DNA of 64,000 nucleotides from Phytohabitans flavus (lineage in GTDB: Bacteria > Actinomycetota > Actinomycetes > Mycobacteriales > Micromonosporaceae). This document shows, piece after piece, positions 28,505 to 36,919 of the stretch. The stretch is from contig NZ_AP022870.1 of NCBI RefSeq assembly GCF_011764545.1, positions 8,190,001-8,254,000 of the forward strand, in the 5' to 3' direction. The notes beneath the pieces were generated by a model. That model saw only the letters and a list, made by a program, of their open reading frames with translations, had not been told where the DNA came from and did not search any database. Each line of letters begins with the position of its first letter. Positions within the stretch are counted from its first letter, which is position 1. Made by a program: the position numbers and the translations under genes.

Positions 28505-28562
28505 TGATCAGGGACTTCGTGGGCGTGGCGGGCGGCGTGTCGCTCCACCAACTCCCTGATCA
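28505..28562. terminator. Inverted repeat between convergent genes
   Basis: TGATCAGGGA at 28505-28514 pairs with 28553-28562, and flanking bases pair in part. It lies between the GGT-family and ATL genes, and its right arm overlaps the ATL stop. It may end both transcripts. The wide loop makes it weaker than the other hairpins. Confidence 0.55.
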
Positions 28563-28874
28563 GCCGGCCAGGTCGGGGGACCAGGCCGCGTGCCGCATGT
28601 CTACGCGGCCGTTGCGCATGGGGGTGGCTTCGGCTATCAGCCTTGCCATGGCTTCTAGTTCGTGGCCGGGCACCACGCGGCCGGCGTTGTTGACGACGCG
28701 GTGCCAGGGGACCGGGCCGCCGTACTTGGCCATGATCGAGCCGACCAGGCGGGCGGAGGAGCGGCCGGAGCGGTCGGCCAGGTAGTCGGCGATCGCCCCG
28801 TACGACATCACGCGCCCGCTCGGTATGCGCTCGACGAGGGCCAGCACCTCCTCGACGTACTCCTCCGGAGTCAT
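28560..28874 (-). CDS. Alkyltransferase-like (ATL) DNA damage-recognition protein
   Basis: ATG 28874 gives 104 residues. The protein matches the DNA-binding domain of O6-alkylguanine methyltransferase (VLALVERIPSGRVMSYGAIA, LVGSIMAKYGGPVPWHRVV). The reactive-Cys motif PCHR is PWHR here, Cys replaced by Trp. That is the defining change of ATL proteins. Such proteins flip and bind O6-alkylguanine without repairing it and pass the lesion to nucleotide excision repair. A longer frame upstream of 28874 runs into the divergent proB region and is not used. Confidence 0.9.
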   Translation of the reverse strand: MTPEEYVEEVLALVERIPSGRVMSYGAIADYLADRSGRSSARLVGSIMAKYGGPVPWHRVVNNAGRVVPGHELEAMARLIAEATPMRNGRVDMRHAAWSPDLAG

Positions 28875-28902
28875 GGCAAGACAGCCTATGCAGAATGGTT
28901 GG

Positions 28903-30012
28903 GTGCGCGAAGCAGTCACCTCAGCGCGGCGGGTCGTCGTCAAGATCGGCTCATCCTCGCTGACCACGGCTACGGGCGGCCTGGACACCGCGCGGGTCGA
29001 CGCCCTCGCCGACGTGCTCGCCGGGCTCTGCGCCGAAGGCCGCGAGGTTGTGCTCGTCTCCTCGGGCGCGATCGCCGCCGGCCTCGCGCCGCTGGCCATC
29101 CCGCGCCGACCGCGGGATCTGGCCACCCAGCAGGCGGCGGCAAGCGTGGGGCAGGGGCTGCTCATCGGGCGGTACACGGCGAGCTTCGACCGCCATGGCC
29201 TCGTCGTCGGCCAGGTCCTGCTGACGGTGGACGACGTGACGCGGCGCGTGCACTACCGCAACGCGTACCGCACGCTGCGCAAGCTCCTCGACATGCGGGC
29301 CGTCCCGATCGTCAACGAAAACGACACGGTCGCCACCGAGGAGATTCGCTTCGGCGACAACGACAGGCTGGCCGCCCTCGTCGCCGCGCTGGTGCACGCC
29401 GACCTGCTCGTGCTCCTCACCGATGTCGACGCGCTCTACACCGGCGACCCGGCGCGGCCGGACACCCGCAAGGTCACCGACGTGCACGGCGAGGCCGACC
29501 TGGAAGGCATCACGCTCGGCCGGCCCGGCAAGGCCGGCGTGGGCACCGGCGGCATGATCACCAAGGTCGAGGCCGCGCGCATCGCCACGGGGTTCGGCAT
29601 CCCGGTGGTGCTGACCGCCACCCCGCTCGCCCCTGCCGCGCTGGCCGGCGAGGAGGTGGGCACGCTCTTCCATCCGGTAGCGCAGCGGCCGACCGCCCGT
29701 CTCTTCTGGCTGGCCCACGCCACCTCGCCGCGCGGCCGGCTGCACCTCGACCCGGGCGCGGTGCAGGCCGTGGTGACCCGGCGCAAGTCGCTGCTCGCCG
29801 CGGGTATCACCGCGGTAGACGGTGCCTTCACGGCCGGCGACCCGGTCGACCTTGTCGACTCGTCGGGCGCACCGGTCGCCCGCGGCCTGGTCAACTACGA
29901 CGCCGTCGAGCTCCCCACGCTGCTCGGGCGGTCCACTGTGGAGCTCGCCGCTGCGCTCGGCCCGGGATACGAACGTGAAGTGGTCCACCGCGACGACCTG
30001 GTCCTGCTTTAG
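28903..30012 (+). CDS. proB: Glutamate 5-kinase
   Basis: GTG 28903 gives 369 residues; ATG 28888 is also possible. The amino-acid kinase domain begins RRVVVKIGSSSLT, followed by VLVSSGAIAAGL, NENDTVATEE and GTGGMITKVEAA. A C-terminal PUA domain spans about 275-360. It phosphorylates glutamate in the first step of proline synthesis and is normally inhibited by proline. It lies 20 bases upstream of proA, an operon with the enzyme of the next step. Confidence 0.96.
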   Translation: MREAVTSARRVVVKIGSSSLTTATGGLDTARVDALADVLAGLCAEGREVVLVSSGAIAAGLAPLAIPRRPRDLATQQAAASVGQGLLIGRYTASFDRHGLVVGQVLLTVDDVTRRVHYRNAYRTLRKLLDMRAVPIVNENDTVATEEIRFGDNDRLAALVAALVHADLLVLLTDVDALYTGDPARPDTRKVTDVHGEADLEGITLGRPGKAGVGTGGMITKVEAARIATGFGIPVVLTATPLAPAALAGEEVGTLFHPVAQRPTARLFWLAHATSPRGRLHLDPGAVQAVVTRRKSLLAAGITAVDGAFTAGDPVDLVDSSGAPVARGLVNYDAVELPTLLGRSTVELAAALGPGYEREVVHRDDLVLL

Positions 30013-30032
30013 ACGGTGAAAGGGAGAGTCAG

Positions 30033-31277
30033 ATGAGCGTCCACGAGCAGGCCCAGCGGGCCCGCGAGGCGGCCACCGCACTGGGCACCGCCACCCGGGC
30101 CACGAAGGACACGGCGTTGCTGGCGATGGCCGACGCGCTGCTCGCCCGTACCCCGGAGATCCTGGTCGGGAACGCGGCGGACGTGGCAGCGGCGCGCGAA
30201 GGCGGCCTGACCGCCGCCATGATCGATCGTCTCTCCCTCACCGAGGGACGGGTCGCCGCCATGGCCGAGGCGCTGCGCCAGATGGCCGCGCTGCCCGACC
30301 CGGTCGGCGAGGTCGTGCGCGGCTCGACCCTCCCCAACGGCCTGGAGCTGCGGCAGATCCGCGTGCCGTTCGGCGTGGTCGGCATCGTCTACGAGGGCCG
30401 CCCCAACGTCACCGTCGACGCCGCCGGCATCTGCCTCAAGTCCGGCAACGCCGCGCTGCTCCGCGGCTCGTCGTCGGCCGCCCGCTCCAACGCCGCGCTG
30501 ACCGCCGTCCTCCGCGACGCCATCGAGGCCGCCGGCCTCCCCGCCGACGCCGTGCAGCTGCTGGACGCCAGCACCCGCGACTCGGTCAAGGAGCTGATGC
30601 GTGCGCGGGGCCTTGTCGACGTCCTCATCCCCCGCGGCGGGGCATCCCTGATCAAGGCGGTGGTCGAGGAGTCGACCGTCCCGGTCATCGAGACCGGTGT
30701 GGGCAACTGCCACGTGTACGTGGACGCCGCCGCCGACCTCGACAAGGCAGTCGCCATCGTCATGAACAGCAAGACCCAGCGACTGTCCACATGCAACACT
30801 GCCGAATCGCTGCTGGTGCACGCGGCGGTCGCGGACGCCTTCCTGCCCCGCGTGCTGGCGGCGTTCGCCGAGGCCGGCGTGACGGTCCACGGCGATCCCC
30901 GCGTGGCCACCTACTCGGACTCCGTCGTGCCGGCGACCGAGGAGGACTTCGCCGCCGAGTACCTGTCCGCGGACATCTCGGCCGCCGTCGTGGACTCACT
31001 CCAGGAGGCGGTGCGGCACATCCGCCGGTACGGCACCCAGCACACCGAGGCGATCGTGACCGAGTCGGTGGCGGCCTCCCGCGAGTTCGTGGCGCACGTG
31101 GACGCGGCAGCGGTGATGGTCAACGCCTCGACCCGCTTCACGGACGGCGGCGAGTTCGGCTTCGGCGCCGAGATCGGCATCTCGACGCAGAAGCTGCACG
31201 CGCGCGGACCGATGGGCCTGCCCGAGCTGACCTCCACGAAGTACGTCGTGACGGGTGACGCCCACCTGCGCACCTAG
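30033..31277 (+). CDS. proA: Gamma-glutamyl phosphate reductase
   Basis: ATG 30033 follows aaagggag. The 414-residue aldehyde-dehydrogenase-fold enzyme reduces gamma-glutamyl phosphate to the semialdehyde with NADPH. The catalytic Cys is in STCNTAESLLVH. VPFGVVGIVYEGRPNVT and the C-terminal FTDGGEFGFGAEIGIST are family signatures. It is the second gene of the proB-proA operon. The 563-base gap after it holds repeats and no gene. Confidence 0.96.
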   Translation: MSVHEQAQRAREAATALGTATRATKDTALLAMADALLARTPEILVGNAADVAAAREGGLTAAMIDRLSLTEGRVAAMAEALRQMAALPDPVGEVVRGSTLPNGLELRQIRVPFGVVGIVYEGRPNVTVDAAGICLKSGNAALLRGSSSAARSNAALTAVLRDAIEAAGLPADAVQLLDASTRDSVKELMRARGLVDVLIPRGGASLIKAVVEESTVPVIETGVGNCHVYVDAAADLDKAVAIVMNSKTQRLSTCNTAESLLVHAAVADAFLPRVLAAFAEAGVTVHGDPRVATYSDSVVPATEEDFAAEYLSADISAAVVDSLQEAVRHIRRYGTQHTEAIVTESVAASREFVAHVDAAAVMVNASTRFTDGGEFGFGAEIGISTQKLHARGPMGLPELTSTKYVVTGDAHLRT

Positions 31278-31301
31278 GGCATTCAGACCAAGGAAATTTG
31301 G

Positions 31302-31358
31302 GCTGCCGCGGCGTCCGTCGTGGTCCGGACCGTCGCTCCCGCAGCCTCACCCTTCGCG
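31302..31358 (+). repeat. Dispersed 57-bp intergenic repeat, copy B
   Basis: This copy pairs with 14692-14748 and shares the invariant block GTCCGTCGTGGTCCGGACCG. It starts 25 bases after the proA stop. Confidence 0.65.
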
Positions 31359-31443
31359 GTTGGCGAGCCCACCCCCAGGGCGGGCGAGCCCGCCGCCACC
31401 GGGGTCCGGGTTCCTGCGGGAGTCGCGGCCCAGTGGCTCTCGA

Positions 31444-31467
31444 GCTGGGCGCATCGATGCGCCCAGC
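31444..31467. repeat. 24-bp perfect palindrome
   Basis: The centre is GGGCGCATCGATGCGCCC, extended by GCT/AGC. A second hairpin with the same TGGGCGC/GCGCCCA arms lies 80 bases downstream, so this looks like a repeat family and not a single operator. Confidence 0.75.
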
Positions 31468-31840
31468 ACCCTGGCGGCAGGGGTCCACGTCCGAAGCCAA
31501 GGGTGGTGGCGGGTCTGTTGTTGGGCGCGGCCACGCGCCCAGCTCGACAGGCCGCGGAGAGAGGAACCTCGGGGGTTGGGCTTGGACCGCGGACCTGGCA
31601 GCGGAGGTCGGGGGTTTCGGCGAGCGTCAGCGAGCCGCCGACCTGCGCGGTGCCCGCGGGAGCATGCGGTCTGCGACTGACGCGGACCGGGGAAGATATC
31701 CGTCTCAAGAAAAATCTCCGTCGGTGTCCACGCAATCCTCATTGTGCTCGGCCAGCCGCAGTACCAGGAGATTGGCCGGCCTAAGGGCGTGTAGCCCGCA
31801 CGTGCGAGGTGTTGGCGGCGGAGGTCTAGCCTGCGGACTT

Positions 31841-33151
31841 ATGAACAATGATCAGCGTCCGGCCAAGATCGTCGACGTGCTGCTGGCGGAGTTCGGCGAG
31901 CTGATGGCGCTGGACCCGGCGGCCTTCCGGCGCAAGTTCCGGAAGATGGCCGCCTCCCCGTTCGCGTTCTACCGGGGGAGCGCTGCCCTCTTCTACGCGG
32001 ACATGACCGGCGACTTCGCCGATCGGCGGTTTCTCGACGAGTGGACGAGCCGGGTGTGGATCCACGGTGACCTGCACGCGGAAAACTTCGGCACGTACAT
32101 GAACTCGTCCGGCCAGCTGGTCTTCAACGTCAACGACTTCGACGAGGCGTACGTCGGGCCGTTCACCTGGGACCTCAAGCGCTTCTCGGCCAGCGTGGCG
32201 CTCATCGGGTACGCCAAGGCGCTCTCCGACGCGGTGATCAGTGACCTGGTGACGCGGTTCGCCAGCGCGTACCTGACCGAGCTGGGGGCGATCGCCGCCG
32301 GTGGTGACGACGCGATCGGCTCGATCACGCTGGAGAACGCGGACGGTGTACTGCGTACCGTGCTCCAGCAGGCGCGGCTCAACACCCGGGTCGACCTGCT
32401 CAAGGAGCAGACGACGATCGACAACTACGAGCGGCGCTTCTCGCTCGGCGACGGCGTGTACGAGATCGACGCCAAGACGCGGGCGACCGTGGTGGCCGCG
32501 TTCGAGCAGTACCTCACCACGCTGCCCGAGGCCACCGCCTCGCTGCGACCGGTCTCCACGCACATCAAGGACGTGGTGCTGCGCAAGGGCGTGGGCATCG
32601 GGTCGGCCGGGCTGCCGTCGTACAACCTGCTGCTCGAGGGGCACACGCAGGCGTTGGAGAACGACGTCGTCATCTACATGAAGCAGGCCCAGGTGCCCGC
32701 CGTCGCGCGCCACATCACGGACGAGAAGGTGCGGGGCTACTTCAGGCACCAGGGGCACCGTACGGCCGAGTCACAGCGGGCGCTCCAGGCGCACGCCGAC
32801 CCGTGGCTGGGCTTCACCGAGCTTCAGGGCGTGGGCCAGCTCGTCGCGGAGGTGTCGCCGTACGCCGCGGACCTGGACTGGTCCGACGTCAACGAGCCGG
32901 ACGAGCTGGCCGGCGTGGTGAGCGACCTCGGGCGGGCGGTGGCCCGCATGCACTCGGTCGCCGACGACGAGTCCAGCCACGACCTTGTCGACTTCTCCAC
33001 CGAGGAAACGATCGTGGCGGCGGTCGACCGCGACCCGGAGGGGTTCGTCGCGCACCTGGTCGACTTCGCCCACGAGTACGGCCTCCGTGCCCGCGAAGAC
33101 CACCAGATCTTCGTGGACCTCTTCCGGAACGGGAAGCTACCCGGCCTCTGA
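31841..33151 (+). CDS. DUF2252 family protein (kinase-like fold)
   Basis: ATG 31841 gives 436 residues. RVWIHGDLHAENFGTY is a phosphotransferase-like HGDxHxxN motif and FNVNDFDEAYVGPFTWDLKR supplies a DFD-type metal site, as in aminoglycoside-phosphotransferase/HipA-like folds. The N-terminus has FRRKFRKMAASPFAFYRG, typical of DUF2252. Substrate and role are unknown. The start appears leaderless. Its 3' end overlaps the convergent TetR gene by 15 bases. Confidence 0.88.
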   Translation: MNNDQRPAKIVDVLLAEFGELMALDPAAFRRKFRKMAASPFAFYRGSAALFYADMTGDFADRRFLDEWTSRVWIHGDLHAENFGTYMNSSGQLVFNVNDFDEAYVGPFTWDLKRFSASVALIGYAKALSDAVISDLVTRFASAYLTELGAIAAGGDDAIGSITLENADGVLRTVLQQARLNTRVDLLKEQTTIDNYERRFSLGDGVYEIDAKTRATVVAAFEQYLTTLPEATASLRPVSTHIKDVVLRKGVGIGSAGLPSYNLLLEGHTQALENDVVIYMKQAQVPAVARHITDEKVRGYFRHQGHRTAESQRALQAHADPWLGFTELQGVGQLVAEVSPYAADLDWSDVNEPDELAGVVSDLGRAVARMHSVADDESSHDLVDFSTEETIVAAVDRDPEGFVAHLVDFAHEYGLRAREDHQIFVDLFRNGKLPGL

Positions 33152-33816
33152 CCCCGTAGCTTCCGCGATCAACGACTCGACCTCGGCCTCGAAAAGGAGG
33201 CCGGGGTCGAACCCCATCTGCGTGAAGTGACCTTCCACCTCCAGGCTGACCACGCCGTGCATGCGGGTCCAGCCGGTCACGCCGAGCCGTAGCACCGGCC
33301 CCGACCAGGGGTGATCCGGGTCGCGGTCGGCCAGGCCCGCCTCGAACTGCCCTTCCAGCACCGCCGCCCGCGAGCCCGGGTGGAGCGCCGCGATCGGCTC
33401 CAGGAACGCGCCCAGCGTCCGAGTGGCCGCCTGGGTCGTGTGCGCCGGTGCCTCGTATCCCGGGACAGGCGTACCGAACAACAGCAGGTACCGGTGCGGC
33501 TGGGCGAGCGCCCACTCCCGGAATGCCCGCGTGAGCGCCCGGATCCGGTCCGCCGGCTCCGCCCCGCTGCCGCCGCGCCCGCCGCCTCCACCGCGTTCGC
33601 CAGGTCGTTGTACCCGTCGCTGATCAGCTCGGTGAGCAGATCGTCCCGCCCAGCGAAGTACCGGTAGAGGGCCGGCCCGCTCATCCCGAGCTCCTTGCCG
33701 ATCGCGTTCAGCGACAGCGACTGGGGCCCGGCCGCGGCGATCTGCCGGAGGGCCGCCGCCTTGGCCTCCTCGCGGGTCTGCGCCCGAAGTCTCTCCCGGC
33801 GGGTTGCGGTCTCCAT
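33137..33816 (-). CDS. TetR family regulator (frameshifted)
   Basis: ATG 33816 gives a TetR HTH (REEAKAAALRQIAAAGPQSL, LNAIGKELGMSGPALYRYF). The frame shifts at the CCCC run (plus strand) 33562-33565. One extra base continues as AAGAEPADRIRALTRAFREW and reaches 33137, giving 226 residues with a C-terminal WHG/TetR_C-type ligand domain (HPWSGPVLRLGVTGWTRMHG). It is divergent from the quinone oxidoreductase gene. The operator-like repeat at 33826-33841 lies between them, so it probably represses that gene and itself. Confidence 0.82.
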
Positions 33817-33825
33817 GCGTCAGAG

Positions 33826-33841
33826 TCTAACCTGAGTTAGA
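33826..33841. promoter_or_regulatory. Probable TetR operator
   Basis: TCTAAC-ctga-GTTAGA is a perfect 6-bp inverted repeat just upstream of the TetR start and 49 bases before the oxidoreductase start. Further TCTAAC half-sites occur at about 33845 and 33882. The placement suits repression of both divergent genes. Confidence 0.65.
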
Positions 33842-33889
33842 GCTTCTAACTAATCCAAGAGCATGTAACCAAGCAGAGAGGATCTAACC

Positions 33890-34876
33890 ATGAAGACGAC
33901 TCAGGTGGTCATGCCCCACGCCGGCGGTCCGGACGTGCTCGAGTTCGCGCAGCGCGACCTGCCCGAGCCGGGCCCGGGTCAGGTGCGGATCAAGGTGGAA
34001 GCGGCAGGTGTCGCGTTCGCCGAGGTGCAGATGCTGCGCGGGCGCTACTACGCCCAGCCGAAGTTTCCGTTTGTGCCCGGATATGACCTGGTCGGCGAGG
34101 TCGAGGCGGCCGGGCCTGGTGTCGCGCTCGGCGGCCGCGTCGCCGCGATGACCCGCACCGGTGCCTGGTCCGAGCGGGTGGTGCTGCCGGCCGCGCACCT
34201 CGTGCCCGTGCCCGAGGAGCTGGACGCCGGCGAGGTGGTCGCCCTGATCACGAACGGAGTGACGGCGTACCAGATGGTCCATCGCGTGGCCAAGGTGGCC
34301 GCGGGCCAGACGGTGCTGGTGCACGGCGCGGCCGGCGGCGTCGGCACGCTGCTGGTGCGGCTCGCCCTACGGGCCGGCGCGCGGGTGATCGGCACCGCCT
34401 CGCCGGGCAAGCACGACAAGCTGCGGGAGATGGGCGCGACCCCGCTCGACTACCGCGACCCGCTGCTGGTCGAGCGGGTGCGCCAGCTCGCGCCCAGCGG
34501 GGTGGCCGCGGTCTTCGACCACGCAGGCGGCCCCGGCCTCAAGCGGTCGTGGGCGATGGTCGGCCGCGGCGGCATCCTGATCGCGTACGGCAGCGCGTCC
34601 ACCCTCGACGACAAGGGATGGCGGCTGGCGCCGTACGTGAGCACGCTGGGCCGCCTGCTGTGGTGGAAGCTGTTGCCCAACGGTCGCCGCGCCCAGTTTT
34701 ACGGGATCAGCCACCGCGTCAACTTCGACGAGGATCTCGCCGCGGTGCTCGACCTGCTCCGTACCGGCGAGCTCAAGCCGCGGGTGGCGGCGCGGATGCC
34801 ACTCGCCGAGGCACCCGAGGCGCTGCGGATGCTCGACGACCGCGCGGTGGTCGGCAAGATCGTTCTAAAACCCTAA
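33890..34876 (+). CDS. NADPH:quinone oxidoreductase-type MDR enzyme
   Basis: The 328-residue protein is a zinc-less medium-chain reductase. VPGYDLVGEVEAAG is the GroES-like part, and VLVHGAAGGVGTLLVRLA is the NADPH-binding loop of the QOR type. No catalytic or structural zinc cysteines are visible. It would reduce quinones or enones with NADPH. Divergent from the TetR gene, it is a likely stress-inducible detoxification pair. It overlaps the convergent dehydrogenase gene by 12 bases. Confidence 0.88.
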   Translation: MKTTQVVMPHAGGPDVLEFAQRDLPEPGPGQVRIKVEAAGVAFAEVQMLRGRYYAQPKFPFVPGYDLVGEVEAAGPGVALGGRVAAMTRTGAWSERVVLPAAHLVPVPEELDAGEVVALITNGVTAYQMVHRVAKVAAGQTVLVHGAAGGVGTLLVRLALRAGARVIGTASPGKHDKLREMGATPLDYRDPLLVERVRQLAPSGVAAVFDHAGGPGLKRSWAMVGRGGILIAYGSASTLDDKGWRLAPYVSTLGRLLWWKLLPNGRRAQFYGISHRVNFDEDLAAVLDLLRTGELKPRVAARMPLAEAPEALRMLDDRAVVGKIVLKP

Positions 34877-35905
34877 AACCACCTTGATGTCCCCGTCCCG
34901 GGGGGCGTACGCCTCGGCGTATCCGTCCACCGGGACGCGGCGCGTGATCAGGGCGGACAGCCAGGCCCGGTCGGCCTTGTCCAGCGCGTCGGCGGCCGCC
35001 TTCCAGTGCCGGCGGTTGGCGTTGACCGAGCCGAAGACCACGTTGTTCTCCAGCACGACCGCTCGGCTCAGCGCGCCGGCGTCGACGCCCACCCGCTCGC
35101 CGATCCGCGACACCCCGGTCAGGCACACCACGCCGTCCCGCCCGACCTTGTCGATCACCTGGACCACCACCGGCGCCGCCCCGGTGCACTCCACGATGAT
35201 GTCCGGCTCGAAGTCGAGGTCGCCGACCTCCCCAGTGTGGTACGTCGCACCGAGCCGGCCGGCGAGCTCCGGCTTGGGCCCGTCCTTCGCCCGGTCCAGC
35301 ATGTGCACGGTCAGGCCGCGCTCGACGCCGAGCATGGCGGCGAGCAGCCCGATCGGCCCGGCGCCGGTGACAAGTACCGTCTGCGGCTCCCAGTGCGCCC
35401 GGGTACCCACCGCGGCGATGTGCTCCCAGGCCTTGGCCACGATGCTGGTCGGCTCGAGGAGCATGCCGACGTCCTCGAGCGCCGGGTCGAGCGGCACCGT
35501 GAACGCGGGCTCCACCCGCCACCGCTCGCGGGCGAAGCCGTGCCGCGCCTTGATCCCGCACTCGGTGTACAGCCCGTTGCGGCACATGTCCCACTCGCCG
35601 ACCGCGCAGTTGGGGCAGGGCACCGGGTCGGGGTGGCGCACGATGCCGGCGACGAGATCGCCCGGCTGGTAGGTGCGGGTCGGGTCCTCCAGCACCCGGC
35701 CCAGTGACTCGTGGCCGAGGATCAGGTAGTCCTCGCCGGGAGGTGCCTCGCCGTAGTCGGCCGCGATGATCTCCCGGTCGGTGCCGCAGACGCCCACGGC
35801 CAGGGCCTCGACCAGCACCGCGCCTTCCGTGATCGGTGGCTCGGGTGCGTCCTCGATGAGCCGGAGTGAGCCCTTCGTGCCTGGTGTGATGGCGATTGCC
35901 CGCAT
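34865..35905 (-). CDS. Zinc-dependent glucose 1-dehydrogenase-like MDR enzyme
   Basis: The 346-residue protein has the catalytic zinc Cys in VGVCGTDREI and GHESLGRV. A structural zinc lobe has four Cys (CPNCAVGEWDMCRNG, TEC). The Rossmann loop is VLVTGAGPIGLLAAMLG. The C-terminal part (SVNANRRHWKAAADAL) is the Glu_dehyd_C type found in archaeal-style glucose dehydrogenases. It probably oxidises glucose or a related aldose with NAD(P). Substrate is inferred from the family. Confidence 0.85.
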   Translation of the reverse strand: MRAIAITPGTKGSLRLIEDAPEPPITEGAVLVEALAVGVCGTDREIIAADYGEAPPGEDYLILGHESLGRVLEDPTRTYQPGDLVAGIVRHPDPVPCPNCAVGEWDMCRNGLYTECGIKARHGFARERWRVEPAFTVPLDPALEDVGMLLEPTSIVAKAWEHIAAVGTRAHWEPQTVLVTGAGPIGLLAAMLGVERGLTVHMLDRAKDGPKPELAGRLGATYHTGEVGDLDFEPDIIVECTGAAPVVVQVIDKVGRDGVVCLTGVSRIGERVGVDAGALSRAVVLENNVVFGSVNANRRHWKAAADALDKADRAWLSALITRRVPVDGYAEAYAPRDGDIKVVLGF

Positions 35906-35967
35906 GCGCTCATTCTCGGCCCTTTCTGCTTCTCGCGTCTTGCTTCTCGCTCAGGATCACGAGATAG

Positions 35968-35980
35968 TTGACGGAGTCAA
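35968..35980. promoter_or_regulatory. Probable MarR operator
   Basis: TTGAC-gga-GTCAA is a perfect inverted repeat resembling MarR-family boxes, 20 bases before the MarR-GNAT start. A further TTG half-site lies beside GAGGTG. Autoregulation is likely. Confidence 0.6.
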
Positions 35981-36000
35981 AGGAATTGTTGAGGTGGGCA

Positions 36001-36912
36001 ATGAGTGATCCGGTGAGTGACGTACGGGCGTTCAACCGCTTCTATACGCGCCTGATCGGGGTGCTTCAGGAAGGGATGTTGAGCACGCCGTACACGTTGA
36101 CCGAGGGCCGCCTGCTCTTCGAGCTCGCGCATGGCGAGGCCGTCGAGGTGGTCGACCTGCGCCGCCGGCTCGGCCTCGACGCCGGCTACCTGAGCCGCAT
36201 CCTGGCCCGCTTCGAGGCGGACGGCTTGGTGCGGCGGTCCCGCTCCACCGTCGACGCCCGCCGCCAGGTGATCGAGCTGACCGAGGCCGGGCATGCGGTC
36301 GCCGCCGACCTGGAGCAGCGCAGCGACGCGCAGATCGCCGAGCTGATCGGCAGCCTGGGCGAGGTCGACCAGCGGCGGCTGCTGGGCGCGATGGGCACGA
36401 TCCGCGAGCTGCTCGGCGAGCGCCCGCGGGCCGATCTCGTGGTGCTTCGCCCGCCCGCCCCCGGCGACCTGGGCTGGGTGGTGCAGCGGCACGGCGCGAT
36501 CTACGCGCGGGAGTTCGGCTGGGACGAGTCCTTCGAGGCGCTCGTGGCCCGCGTGATCGCCGACTACGCGGCGGCCCACGACCCGCGGCGCGAGGCGGCC
36601 TGGATCGCCGAGGTCGACGGCGAGCCGGTCGGCTGCGTGCTGTGCGTGCGCCGGGACGACACCACGGCCCAGCTCCGCCTGCTCCTGGTCGAGCCGACCG
36701 CCCGCGGGCTCGGCGTCGGCAGCCGGCTGGTGGAGGAGTGCCTGCGCTTCGCTCGCCGCGCCGGTTACGAGCGGATCATGCTGTGGACCTACGACAGGAC
36801 CGTCGACGCACACCGCATCTACAAGCGCCTGGGCTTCACCCTCGACGAGGAGAAGAAGGCGCGGGCTTTCGGCCACGACATGGTCGACGAGATCTGGTCC
36901 CGGGATCTGTAG
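36001..36912 (+). CDS. MarR-GNAT fusion regulator/acetyltransferase
   Basis: ATG 36001 follows gaggtg. The first 145 residues are a MarR winged helix (VVDLRRRLGLDAGYLSRILA, wing STVDARRQVIELTEAG). Residues 155-303 are a GNAT acetyltransferase with the acetyl-CoA loop VEPTARGLGVGSRLVEECL and YKRLGFTL. Such fusions couple ligand sensing to acetylation. The substrate is unknown. The TTGAC/GTCAA repeat upstream suggests self-control. Confidence 0.88.
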   Translation: MSDPVSDVRAFNRFYTRLIGVLQEGMLSTPYTLTEGRLLFELAHGEAVEVVDLRRRLGLDAGYLSRILARFEADGLVRRSRSTVDARRQVIELTEAGHAVAADLEQRSDAQIAELIGSLGEVDQRRLLGAMGTIRELLGERPRADLVVLRPPAPGDLGWVVQRHGAIYAREFGWDESFEALVARVIADYAAAHDPRREAAWIAEVDGEPVGCVLCVRRDDTTAQLRLLLVEPTARGLGVGSRLVEECLRFARRAGYERIMLWTYDRTVDAHRIYKRLGFTLDEEKKARAFGHDMVDEIWSRDL

Positions 36913-36919
36913 CCACGGA

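Larger units (their letters stand above)
31278..31840. other. 563-base intergenic region with repeats, no gene seen
   Basis: No frame here has a family resemblance or ribosome site. The region holds copy B of the dispersed repeat (31302-31358), a 24-bp perfect palindrome at 31444-31467, and a related hairpin near 31528-31547 (TGGGCGCG-GCCA-CGCGCCCA). At its right end a TAGCCT -10 (31827-31832) lies about 8 bases before the DUF2252 ATG, suggesting a leaderless message. Confidence 0.6.
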
